From Mytilinidion resinicola (Eukaryota; Ascomycota; Dothideomycetes; Mytilinidiales; Mytilinidiaceae), in contig NW_022985437.1 of NCBI RefSeq assembly GCF_010093595.1, forward strand, positions 1,884,445-1,948,444: DNA of 64,000 nt, written 5' to 3'. The translations under genes were made by a program, and so were the position numbers. The notes beneath the pieces are model-generated. The model saw only the letters and a program-made list of their open reading frames with translations. It did not search any database and was not told the DNA's origin. This document shows, piece after piece, positions 1-11,021 of this stretch; within the stretch, counting starts at the first letter, position 1; every line of letters starts with the position of its first letter.

Positions 1-1003
1 TTACCAAGGATATTGGAGACCGCCGAACGATATTCCTACAAGAAACAACAGCAATCCACTGAAGAGAAAGAAGATACCTCCGTGGTCTATCTCTTTGAGG
101 TGATGCTAGAACGTCTTTGAAGGATCGTCCAATCAATGATGTGTCGGATGATAGAAGAAGAAGACAAGGACAAGGGAAATGACGTTCAAGATAAACGAAA
201 TCCACAGGTCCAAGCGCCAAGTTGCGTAAGTTGCAAGCAGATTAGCTGGAGGGAGAGGAACGTTAGCAGTTGTTCGGAAGGAGGACTAGTCTACTTTAAC
301 ATACCAATGACGGGTCCAAATGTGCCGGCCAATCCAGCAGACGCCTCCATTATTCCAAAAACTACGGGTCGGTGCTTCTTCTCCACAAGCTCCCCAATTG
401 CAGCCCAAGACAGACTGTAGAAAGAGTAGATGATGCCAAGAACTGCGCTACCTCCAATGAACATAGGTACCGATTTAGCGTTGGCACATATCGCAGCACC
501 AAGTATCCCAAGAACGGCTCCAATTAGGATGAAAAGACGACGTCCATATATATCGCTGAGACGGCCCAAAGCAACACTCGGGATTCCGCCAGCCAGGACT
601 TGCGCCGTAGCCATCCTGGTATAAGATTCAGAGGGCCTAGAGAGACAACGTAAGCCATGAGAACATAGAGAGTCAGGACGTCTATTCATACCTAGATCTT
701 CGTTGATGACGGTGATTAGATTGGATATTGCGAAAACCGACCAAATGCACGAGAAGAAGCAAATTCCAATTGACTGCGGAGTAAATTGTTAGTACCCCAT
801 ATTCCTTCTTTATCAAAAGCCGACAAGCTCACAATGATAGCCATGAAACGTCGGAATGTCATTCGTGTATCATCGTTATTGTCTGAGCTATGCACTGTAG
901 ATGAACCAAGGTCTTCGACATGCTGAGGATTCTCTCTGACTTTCTCTTCGAGTTCTTTTCCGGTACGTATCGTATCTGGAGCAGGCTTTTTGGAAGTCTC
1001 CAT
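1..1003 (-). pseudogene. MFS transporter (TRI12/siderophore-type), decayed and partial
   Basis: The 3' part lies beyond the left edge. I start at the ATG at 1003. The first exon gives a polar N-terminal tail and the start of a membrane segment (MAIISIGICFFS across the intron at about 773-824). Later segments carry GRLSDIYGRR, the MFS loop 2-3 signature, then FGPVIG and a late segment ending GISFGGLQYPW at the window edge. These match the TRI12-like / siderophore MFS exporters, which are 14-helix plasma-membrane antiporters. Reading through the predicted introns, the splice near 610-675 leaves the frame off by one. The stretch around 75-125 holds two in-frame stops (TGA, TAG) where the family continues with polar loop residues. 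I therefore call it a pseudogene. A missed intron or assembly error is the alternative. The substrate cannot be told. Confidence 0.6.
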
Positions 1004-3297
1004 ACCGGGCAGTGTCTTGTTCGCGAGTAAAGAAGTGTTCATATGACGGACAAGGTTCCGTGTAGCTGTACTTATACCATATGACAGGTTCCGGAATTTC
1101 CATGAAAGCAGCAGTCTATGCCTAGTCCATGCTGTATGGAGACCTGCCCACCTTTCCAGGTAGTGATTCCGATGCACCGAGAGTGATCGGCTTCCCCATG
1201 GGGAGACCCTAGGAACAGGCCACTTAACAATCCGGAGTTCGGTTCGCTAGCAAGTAGTTAGTGTACAATGTGATTTGCAATACAGGCTCACGCTAAGGCA
1301 GGAGACTTACTGAGGGAGCTGATTCATGCAAGCACGGTGAGGGCACAGCCTGGCAAAGGTCAGAAGTCTAGGACTTGTGATAGGACGTTCAGTTGACTGG
1401 ATGAGGAAGTGCGGAGATGGATGGACGGCGTTTGGAGGTGTTGGGTTCGAAGGAAATAAAGGTCTAGTCAGCTAAGCAACATTCCGAGTCGAAGCTGGCT
1501 GCTTTAACTGCTCCAAACATCTGCGAGACAGTCTCAAAGACCCACGAATGTTACCTAGTATGCTATTAGCCGCAATAGAGATGAGTTTATGTTGTTTTGT
1601 GGTGGATGGGGGTGACAGAAGTGCCCAGGTGTGAAATGAGGTATCTCGTTCGCACATCGAGCCAAAGCAGAGCGTCACATGATGCATGAACTCTACGCAT
1701 GGAGCAATCCAAGGGTGATGCGATCGACCAGATCCGCGAGTCTTTCCTCGACCTTCGTACATATCGCATCAGAAACGGCCTGTGGGACAATCTGATTATG
1801 GCGCGCTAGAGCCGTAATTGGTCTTGTGATGGGGGGGGAAACCACATTACGTCAGAAAGGAACACTCAGATTTGAGGGAACCCCCTTGTGCCACCGGAAT
1901 CGAGCACCCAGATCAGGCAAAACTCCATCATGCCGTCATAAATGGATGAGGTATGCAGCACGGGTGCTTTGCAACAAAATTATGTTGTACAGGGGTGTGC
2001 GGAATCGGGTCCAGCTAAGATTCGACTTTTTGGAGAGAAAACATCAAAAGAAACCGTTCGCGCGGAGCAAAGCTTCCCTTTTTGATCTTTCTTTCTTCAA
2101 CTAATAGCTAGAGCTAACATCAATGAGTGGAATATTACCTCTCCTCGACTGCGAAACGGGACTAAGATTACAGCTGCCTGTCTAAAGTATCGAATCTGAG
2201 CCGGACGCTAGGTTCGAATAATCCTGTAGGGCAAGAGGCAGAATGTGAGCATACCTAACCGTTAGTCAGTCTCAGCTAGAATCATCCCCTAGCAAAGGGG
2301 ATAGTCCGACAAAGCCCGGGAAGCTCTGTGAAGATGTTGGGAGCATACTCAATGGCAGGCTGTGAGCAAGCCGCTCAAGCCATGTGACCCTGATCTCCTG
2401 GCATCCATCCACATTACCTCCAGCGACTTTATCCTAAAAGCCACCAGTACGTCTTCATTGCCCCCTTCTTCCGTTTCAGAGACCCACATCCTGACTAGTG
2501 GTCCATTCCACAGATTGAAACGGCCATTGGGCCTCCATGACTGTCCCGCCCTCGATCGCAAACTCCCAATCATCGTTACAATCGAGTGGATCACGTCCGC
2601 ATGAGGCCTCCTCATCTTCATCCACTAGGACATCGACTCTCTACGCACACGTCGCCAGACCTAGAACTGGTTCTTCCTAACCAACAGCTTGCTATGCCAC
2701 TGACTAGAAACGGCAGGGGACTGGGATCGAACATTTACTGCCTAATTCTACAATAACATCGAGCAAACCTTCCACCTTGACCGCTTCACCGAGTCTGCTA
2801 GCATCCGGGGCGGCCACGACAACGGCGAAGAAGAAGAAGAAGAGTCGGACTTTTATCCATGATCTAAGGGAGGGACAGAGAGAAATGCTGGGAAAACTTC
2901 AAAGGACGGAGAGACTTAGAGAAATAGTGAATTTGTTTTGAATTACACTGATAATGTGGAAAACTCCGAACGTATATGTTGGACAAGAGCTTTCGTTCTT
3001 CCCGTGCCGCCAGAACTTGATTTTAGGATTCCAGTGGGTGTGCCCTCGAAAACCCATCTTACATCTAGACGAAGACCGGTAATATGTGAGATTATGTAGC
3101 AGAGACAACTTACAAGAGCATAAAAAATTGCCCGCAAGAAATCCCACTCCGTATTTTAGACCACTAGCAAGTGATAGATCAAACCGCACTACCCACCCCA
3201 GCCCCACAGACTCCAAACCATCTTATGTCGTTTATTCGAACCACCCTCCTGAATTTCCGTCCCCTTCTATTTCACAACTATACCCTATTCTTCTCCC
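1004..3297. other. Intergenic, no gene seen
   Basis: Only short overlapping open frames occur here, on both strands, with no recognisable domain and no consistent splice pattern. The paired frames at 2349-2621 (minus) and 2362-2604 (plus) mirror each other and show no family resemblance. The end near 3297 is the downstream flank of the rhodanese gene. Confidence 0.5.
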
Positions 3298-3890
3298 CTA
3301 CTTTTCTATCTTCCCACCCCTCCTCTCCCAATCCAGCCAACTCCCCCGATACTCCCCAACCCTCTCCCACCCTCCCTGCCTCGCCAACTGCGCCGCCGCC
3401 GCACTCCTCACCCCGGCCTTGCAATAAAACACAACCTCCTTCCCGATATCCGGCTTCTGGAACCCAAATCTGTCCTCAAACTCATCGGGCGGCAGGAACA
3501 GCGCGTCGGGCTGCGAAGAGATGGGGAGGTTCAGCGCGGTGGGGATGGCGCCGGCGGCGAATTCGGGGGGTTCGCGAACATCTAATGGAGAGCGTTGGGT
3601 AAGCTTGCGGGCTTGGTTTGCGGAGAGGAGGGGAGGGGGTTGAAACTACCTATGAGCACGACGTCCTCGTCATCCTTCTCTATTAGTTTTTTCACGTCTT
3701 CGAAGGCGTAGGGTTTGCTCTTCTCGACTGGGGAGGAGTGCCACCGCGCCTGGCTCAATGGCTTGAGCGCTGGGTTGAAGGTCGGTGGAAGTGCAGCGCT
3801 GGTTCTGGTTGGGAGGAGGAACTGCGGGCGAGCGCGGATGGAGGATGCGGAGCGTAAGGGTAAAGCGAAAAGAGCGCGTTTGGAAGCCAT
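3298..3890 (-). CDS. Mitochondrial rhodanese-domain protein (thiosulfate sulfurtransferase-like)
   Basis: Two exons, 3650-3890 and 3298-3581, split by a 68-nt intron that interrupts an Asp codon, give 174 aa. Residues 1 to about 50 are rich in Arg, Ser and Ala without acidic residues and end near RWHSS, a typical mitochondrial presequence. The rest is one rhodanese domain. It contains DVREPPEF at the start, the active-site loop CKAGVRS with the cysteine that carries the persulfide, and a C-terminal GSWLDWERRGG. This is the layout of yeast Rdl1/Rdl2-like single-domain sulfurtransferases, which move sulfane sulfur in the mitochondrial matrix. The ATG at 3890 is the only one that keeps the presequence. 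Long plus-strand open frames over the same DNA are shadows of this GC-rich gene. Confidence 0.9.
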
Positions 3891-4790
3891 CGGTAGCGTT
3901 CAGTATGATTAGAAGGGTTGGTTGTGTTAATAGGGTAGGTAAGTGTTGCAATTAAGATGGCGGTAGTCAAGTTCGGCCGGAAAGAGCCGCGGCAATCGAC
4001 GTCACGACCAAACGTGTGGAGGCGCTTCGAATTTACCAAACGCCCGAAGGCGGGGTGATTTAAATGTATGGGCTATACGGAGTATATACCCTTAGAGCGG
4101 AACCTTTCAGTTTTCACATGCTATGTAACAGTGAGGTCTGTGTCATATTTCATGTTTGGCGGGGTTTCTTTCCCACAGGTAGGGCACGACAGAAAGGTCA
4201 AATTCATCGGCACGTGATGTCCAATCTAATGTATATTCGTGGGTACTTGTTCAACTTCCTCCTTTCCACCTCTTTAGTCTCAATCTCAATCTTTGTCAGA
4301 AGTATATCCATCCCGAGAGAGCATCATCTACGTCCACACCAGCTAACCCAGTACCATCTCCAACGCATCACACTTCACCACTATTCCAACCCCCTCCTTC
4401 ACCACATCACCATCCACGCCCCAACTTGACGTCGAATCAGATACAGTACCAGCATACACCAAAGAGGCCAAACGAAAAACACATCCAAAAGCAATGGTAT
4501 ATTTCTTTTTGCGCCATGGGGGAATCATCTCATCTCTCTTGATCTCTCAAACGCCCTCGAGTAACAGCTAATTAAGGAAAGCAAACCAACACAACCACAC
4601 CGCGACGACAGGAACAAAAACGAAAACCAAAAACCACGGAAGCAAGAAGAAACAAAGACAAGAACCAGCAACAACTAGCTTTTCGCACTTGTTCGCCGGT
4701 TGGGTATATTTCTTTTAAGAGTCATCGAATCGGAGAGTGGGGTATTTCGTTTGTTCGTGATTCTACTGAGATGGAAATCCGTGAAACTTT
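3891..4790. other. Intergenic: rhodanese promoter side and KH-gene 3' flank
   Basis: This stretch lies upstream of the rhodanese start and downstream of the KH-protein stop, both on the minus strand. It holds pyrimidine/A-rich tracts (about 4330-4680) consistent with untranslated sequence. No coding frame with family resemblance was seen. Confidence 0.5.
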
Positions 4791-7700
4791 TTAACGGGGA
4801 GGGCCAATAGGGGCCGGGTATCCAGATGCAGAATGAGACGTGCCAGGGCGTCCGCTATCAACGGAGCCCCGCGGGTCGTACCGCGGCGTAACATCGCCGG
4901 GTATAGTGGAAGAGCTCGAACCAAAGGGGAATTTGTTCTCGAATCGCGGAGCTGGGACTGGCCAGCCGTTGGTGTGGTGTTCTTCGTCTGGCAAGTTTAT
5001 GCCGCTGTCGTTCCAAGGGTTGCGGTAGCCGCTGCCTTGGGACTCGATACTGGCAAGCGATGCCTTGGACGCGTTGCTCGAGGCATGCTTGAACAATGAA
5101 CCAGGAGAGTTTGAACCGTTTTTACGGCGCTCGAGAATAGAAGTAAATGAGGACATGCTTCCTGGCTTGCGGAGACGGTCGAGGAAACCAGATCTTTCTG
5201 TAGGGTCATCGCCAAAATGAGACCGCGTGGGAGAATCGGTGGTTTCGACCGGAGGTTCCGCGCGTTGAAGCAATTTCGATTCAAAAAAGGGCAAGGACTC
5301 TTCAAACGAGTCGGACTTTGGGCGTGGGATAGCGCCTCTAATGGTATTAGCATCCAAGCCATGCATAACCAATTGATTGACTAAAAAGTCGATGGCGTCT
5401 TTCAGGCCACCAGCGTTGTTGCGGGTGTAGGCCATTTCAAGCGACTCAAATTGTTGATCGGTTCCGTCGATCGTTTCGTTTTGAGGCTGCTTGAGACGCA
5501 ATTCGACTACGTATTGATCTTTCAATTTCACCAAGACATCTTGTTGGAATTCTGCAGATCGTATATACTCTCCTAATTTAGGACTAGTGGGGAAAGCAAT
5601 TTCATGCTTCTCTGGGACCATGCCCTGAATTATTCGTCAGCTGGGGATGCTTGGGATTGGAATTCATTCGCCATTACCAGGAATTCATCCACTGCCAAGG
5701 GGACCTGGTATTCGGGTCCCGAAACAGTAACAATATCGCTCGCCTGCTCTGTGCTTGGGAAGGTGATTTTACAATTGTACTTCTTCTCAAGTTCATCAAT
5801 CTTGTCCATATGGGCAATGAGGTTACGATGGTAGAGGCGGTTGATGGGGACTTGTTCCGAAACAAATTCAGCATCAACCTTCTCAACCATGTCCATGATC
5901 TCTTGCTTGACAAGATCGAGGTTCTGCGCATTGCGCGCAGGGGTGCGGCAGATGACGTTGTCAACTTTCATGTCGTCCTCTTCTTTGCCAAGGCCACCAC
6001 GGTCCATTGCGTTGGAGAATTTGACGAAGACCGAATACTTCTTCATAATTCGTTGAATGTGTTGGCCGCCGATGCCGATAATGCGCTTGTGGTATTGGTC
6101 AGGGACATGGAAGGCGATAGCGGCAGGCATCTCCTGTTCGACCAAGTCCAGTCCGCTCTTAGTTGCATCGTACTGCGCACCACGGACAACGATGTAGAAG
6201 TTGTACTCGTTGAAGCCATCGAACACGATCTGCACGCTGCTGTGACCCATGATTTTGTTGATCTTGCCGTTTTTCTTGCCGCTGACAAATTCCTTGTGCT
6301 CGTTGGCTAGTTCGATCTTGACGCTCATGTTGTACTGCGATTTCTTCACAAATGGAATATTGTTAATGACCATCATAGCGGCCTTCACTGCGTCATCGGA
6401 GCCATAGATGTGAAAATTCAGTTTCTCGAAACTGATCTCGGCACCGGAATTGATGCAAATGTCTGACAACATTGCACGGACGTCGCTTGGGGTCGGGGGG
6501 CGCTGTGTAGGATCGGGATGGGTGATGAACCATGAGGCGCTGTAGAATTGACCAGCCTAGATAGGGTTAGATTAATTCCTTGCTTCGATCGTAGAGATAC
6601 ATACCAAAGACATCATCTCCCGCACGGTACGCTCCACAGCCAAGACATCGCTGCCTTGGACTCGCAGCAGACCGCGCTGTTCACCAAGTCTCGGGAAGAG
6701 GACATAAGTGCCGTTAGTTTCAATAATCTTGCGAACCTTATCGAGGCGTTCAAGCAGGATACTGTCGATCTTGGTTTCTGTGAGTTGGACGGGTTTCATG
6801 TAGACCTTTGTCGCCAGAACTAAATCGTGAAGCTTCGCCTTGGCCAGACGGATGTCGTCCATTGTCTTTCCGGTGATGTAGATCAAGTCTTCCGGTCGGC
6901 GTTCAGCTTCTGGTGGAGTGTAGCCGAAGACGCGGGGGAATGGAGGCGGGAAGTAGATCGCGGTGCCTGTGGCAGACTCGATGAGTTTGATATGTTTCCG
7001 GGCCCGTCCGCATATCAGAGTGTGCATCGATAGTTCGAGTTTCAGTTGATCCACGTGCCGATGAAGCTATGGCGCGAAATTAGCAAGTTTTTGTGTGTCG
7101 ATGACGATGGTGGGGATAGTTACAATTTGGTCAATCAAGATCAGAATGCGAGTCTTTGCGTGCTCCATGGTCTCCAAATTGCCATAAATAGCACATCTCA
7201 GCCGAGAGTCCAAGCCGGTCTCCAGATTGCCGTTGAAGCTCGCAGACTCGATGTCCTGATTCTTCGGCATGAGCACGAAGATGTCGGCCTTGGTAAGTTT
7301 CGAGATGCGATCTAGTTGGTTGAGTACCAGGGACTGTATCGACTGAGACGGACCGTCAATGATCAGATCCGTGTCGATATCGACGTGCGATGATCTCTAG
7401 CGGTCCAGCACCGTCAGCATTTATTGGTAGCGACGAGGGCAATATTACGCACCAGCGAGATGGGGCTTTGGTTGAGTATCTGACCCCGTACTGCGGTGAC
7501 GAGCTCCAGTTCTCCAGAGAGGCAGACGTTGGTGACCAAAGCCCGTAGTGGCCCTCGTTGCAGACCGGGCAGCGGCTTTGGCTCCGACGAGACGACAGTC
7601 GCCTGCAAGCGGCCATCGCTGGTGTCGCTCAGCTCGCGACACAGCATGCGTAGGTTCTCGACATTTTGAGCGTGCACCGGGAGTTTGTGGTTCGGGGTGC

Positions 7701-7998
7701 CCTCAGCCGACCCTTCCGGGTGTGTCCAGCGTGCGCTCGCTCCCGGGCTCGCGTACATGATGTCGTCGAGGTCGGGCCCGGCGAGGTTCGAGTTGAAGGG
7801 CACATTGAAAGAGCAGTTGACCTGGGTGCCCGGCGGGATGGCCGGCGGAGCAGTCGGCTGGGCAGAGGGGCGTTTGGTGGGCGTGGTGATGGGCAGGTCG
7901 TGCTGGTTGGTGGACCTGGACATGCCGAAGCCCATCGAGGGCGTCATCTTCTCCCAGCCGTGGCGGGCCTGCCCTGTGAAGTTCGAGATTTTGTGCAT
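4791..7998 (-). CDS. Multi-KH-domain RNA-binding protein
   Basis: Five exons (7453-7998, 7124-7396, 6605-7066, 5678-6556, 4791-5624) join in frame to 997 aa. The first ATG in frame is at 7998; a longer frame upstream begins only with GTG. Several KH units can be seen. One begins after LSMHTLICGRARKHIKLIE, one has the loop GKKNGKI (about residue 520) and one has IIGIGGQHIQRIM (about 585), the canonical GxxG loop that grips single-stranded RNA. Further degenerate units follow toward RNLIAHMDKIDELEKKYNC. The last ~270 residues are Ser/Pro/Gly-rich and probably disordered. The family (vigilin/Bicaudal-C-like fungal KH proteins) acts in mRNA control in the cytoplasm; the target RNAs are unknown. 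The last intron is only 53 nt. Confidence 0.9.
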
Positions 7999-10022
7999 TG
8001 CGGCGAGAGGAGCCCTAGAGGAGGTGGGCGTTGATGTCGATGAGTGGAGTGGAGTTGGGGGGAGAGGCCAAGATACACAGGTGAACAAGTCTTGGCCGAG
8101 CGAGTTCTGGAAGGAGCCAAGGAGCCCTAGGTCAAGTGGAGCTAAAGGCACTCAACCTTGCCTTGGAAAAGGCCCCAGGCCTAGCTGCGTCAGGTGCTGG
8201 TGAATATTACATGCAGCTATTTGCAGTTTTATGGAACCAATATCGCAGCACGAGTGGACAGCAGGTGAAGAGCAGAGCGAATACCGAGTGCAGACAGTCA
8301 GTGCTGAGCCAACACCGAGTGAAGAGCAGCGCGAATACCGAGTAAATAGCACAGCAAATATGTAACGGCACAATGGAAAACAGTGGCATGGCAGCACCGG
8401 ATTCATGTCGAGCACACGAGCGGCATTGATACACCGTATGGCTATTTGCAGCCATCTGGACCGGCCGGAGCTGGAGCCGGTGAATGGCTGGGGGGCGCTG
8501 CGAGACACCAGGACTCCCTCCTCGCAGCAGCCCGCGGCCCTCAATGACTGACCCGGCGCTCGCGGACGGGACTGGCGCGTCATGATGCAACGGCCAGCGC
8601 CAAAGCCAGCCAGACGGGCGCCCGGACAGTATTAGGGGAGCGCCAGCGCGAAACAAAGTGGCTGGGTGAATGCTGGGGACGTGGACAGCTGGTTCTCGAG
8701 CGCACTGCAGTTCGTTCCGATCCACATGCTGCATCTGGACAACAGAGATTCAATATTACAGGGATACCTGTGCTCACCTCGACACAGCCCTCGCACCGAC
8801 ATCGAGGGCCGTGGGTCGAGTAAGCAGGTCCCGCCTTTCCGCGCCGCGGACTGTGCTGGCTCGTGCAGGGACAAGCTGTCCGGCTGGCCAGGGAGCTTTG
8901 GACATTTTCGTGAATAGCTAGTGATGCATTACGTAGGTCAAGGAGGTGGCGTTGGGTAGTTACCTAGGTAAAAGGAACAACGTGGGTATATTGAGACTAA
9001 CCCGTTGCAGCAACTGAAGTAATAGTATGGTCCTTACGAGGATATTACCTAGAACTGTTCAACATGTCATCAAAATATCGACAAACACTGCTGTCGTTCA
9101 GTAAAGGCAAGGGACAGTATTCTACAGACGAACTGTTCGAAGCAAGGCTAAATGCTTCAGTCAGATTGATTGTGCATACTGCTATATATAGTTCCTACAT
9201 CTTCCTGAATATAACAGAGGCATATGAACGCCATGGTATCATCCGTAACGACTGTAGACTTACAAGAACCCCAGCGAGCAGAGGACTACTTCCCATCCCT
9301 CAAAAACCTCTTCCGCCCCAACACATCCGGCATCTCCAACCTCCTGCCCTCCCCATTCATCACCCTCATCAAGCTCGGCCAAACAACCGGATTCTCATCC
9401 CCCATCGCCACCGCCAAAGTGCCCTTCCCCTTCCCCGCCTCCTCCTTCCAGTCAAACTGCCAAAAACACGGCTGGCTAAACAGCAAAAACGCAAACTTAG
9501 CCCCCTGCCTCATTATATCCCTCAAATCCGTCAAACAACGCCCATAATAATAGCTTTGCATGGACCATGATGACACGACGCTGAATTCCAAAGCAAGTAC
9601 AAACCCAAAGCAGCATGCATAGTCTCAGTACAGGTGCATGCCTGACATCTAGCAGATCTTCATTATATTTCGGCAGACACCGGTCGACCTTTTGACCTAG
9701 ATGAAAAAAGTACAAAGAAATGAAAATTGGCCTCGCTTGAAACACGGTGATTTGTTCGCGGCTGAAATTGCCGAAAGTGGTACTTCGGGCACGATTGGTG
9801 AGGCGACGAGCTGTTTTAAGTATCTCAGCCTGCGTCGTTTTTACCAAGACGGCGTCGACTAAGGTAGGCTATAACACGCTCTATGGAGTAGTCAATCTAG
9901 TAAACGTGATGGATGTGGTACAGGCAAACCTTTCATTAGAAAGTGGTATCATTAGCAACATTAGCGGTGACAATGAGAGTGGTAATTACACAACAGAGCA
10001 TGTCTCAGTGAAGCTTTTTGGC
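7999..10022. other. Intergenic, no convincing gene
   Basis: Upstream flank of the KH gene. A C-rich stretch at 9270-9550 has open frames on both strands (107 aa plus, 101 aa minus) but no motif that I recognise, so I do not call a gene. A short 25-bp direct repeat pair is annotated separately. Confidence 0.45.
8265..8343. repeat. Imperfect 25-bp direct repeat, spaced 54 bp
   Basis: The 25 bases at 8265-8289 recur at 8319-8343 with a single mismatch, and related fragments (CACCGAGT, CAGTC) fill the gap. It looks like a small decayed tandem duplication. Confidence 0.7.
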
Positions 10023-10790
10023 TATAAACAGCGTGGTTAGTAAACCGGCCAATCCTCAATCGGATTGACGGTCGGTTTATTAGTATAGACTCTAGATAAT
10101 CCAATCAATCAATCCTCTAGCCAATCAAACCTCAAGCGGAGATTGATCCGATTGATCCGATCGGTGTATACAAATCGGAAAGGATGCGTACGGACGTGAT
10201 TTTTATGGATTTTTATGGATTTTTATGTGCATAACTTCGTCATATAAGCTCAATACGCCCATGGATGAGGCTACGGAGTGCCCCAGAGTAGAGGGCAACG
10301 TGAGAGTACCATGGTGGTGAGGTTCTAGGTGAGGGGGGGCTCAGGATGTCGCTTGGGAACGTCGGGCGGAGTACCAAAGGGGGCGCATTTTTGAGGTCTA
10401 GAAGACCCAATGGTTCGCTTCAAACGTAATTCGACCCGTAGAAATCGATTCCCGTTGTCCGTTTTGAGCTCATCTCGTCATGGTGGAGTGCTAGAAGGGG
10501 GGGCTGGGCCGTGGTTGATGAGGCTAGCAATACGTGTTCTCCCGCCTCCGCCGGCGGAACCTCGGGGCGGCAGAACGCCGTGATTCTATTGGTTCGTTAA
10601 GACACGGTGAGGGCCTTAGCGCACAGATCTCTTAGCGCGATCGTATTCACTCATTTGTCAATCTGGATCAAACCGTTCAAACCAAAATTCTAATCAATCC
10701 AATCAATCAAGCTTCATTCTATATATAACAACCCAATCAATCTGCTCTCTAGTTGAGCCGGCCGCCGGTTTAGTAACCCCGCTGGCTATA
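10023..10790. mobile_element. Non-autonomous TIR element (MITE-like), about 768 bp
   Basis: The left end (10023-10050) and the reverse complement of the right end (about 10761-10790) match over roughly 28 bases with a few mismatches, sharing TAAACCGGC and the outer CAGCG. Both ends abut TATA, fitting TA-target insertion of the Tc1/mariner type. Just inside each terminus lie clusters of CAATCAATC-type subterminal repeats (about 10097-10165 and 10690-10740). The interior holds a triple direct repeat of GGATTTTTAT near 10200 and no long reading frame, so it must depend on a transposase made elsewhere. Exact borders are uncertain by a few bases. Confidence 0.7.
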
Positions 10791-11021
10791 GAGTAGACTA
10801 TGGCATATATGAGAGGCGGCAATACTGTCGAAGAAACAGAAGCCTGCCTTCTTCAGGCTTCAAAACGGCTCATTATGGTAGTTACTCTCTACATTTATTG
10901 TGCAGTGATAAGACGGGCCACGTACAAAAATCGAAGGCCGAACGCTGTTGCGCAAATTGCCCCAGGCCACTTATTGTAACTGAGCGAGACGGGTCGAGAG
11001 CCAAGTTCATGATGTAAAAAC

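Noticed and set aside
716..1177. 153-aa minus frame as a full first exon of the MFS gene
   Set aside because: It begins at GTG, and the part before 1003 is unlike the family. The ATG at 1003 is preferred, and the 3' end of the frame is intron.
2190..2235. Possible tRNA T-arm (GGTTCGAAT)
   Set aside because: No acceptor stem, D-arm or anticodon stem can be built around it. I found no tRNA or rRNA gene in the window.
3086..3602. Plus-strand Pro/Ser-rich frames of 113 and 143 aa
   Set aside because: They lie mostly over exon 2 and the intron of the rhodanese gene on the other strand, and are shadows of its GC-rich coding sequence.
7666..8203. Plus-strand frames of 122 and 172 aa
   Set aside because: They are antisense to exon 1 of the KH gene and show no family resemblance.
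9064..9591. Overlapping frames at 9064-9570, 9224-9547 (plus) and 9286-9591 (minus)
   Set aside because: Mutually exclusive frames with no motif and no plausible splicing. C-rich composition alone keeps them open.
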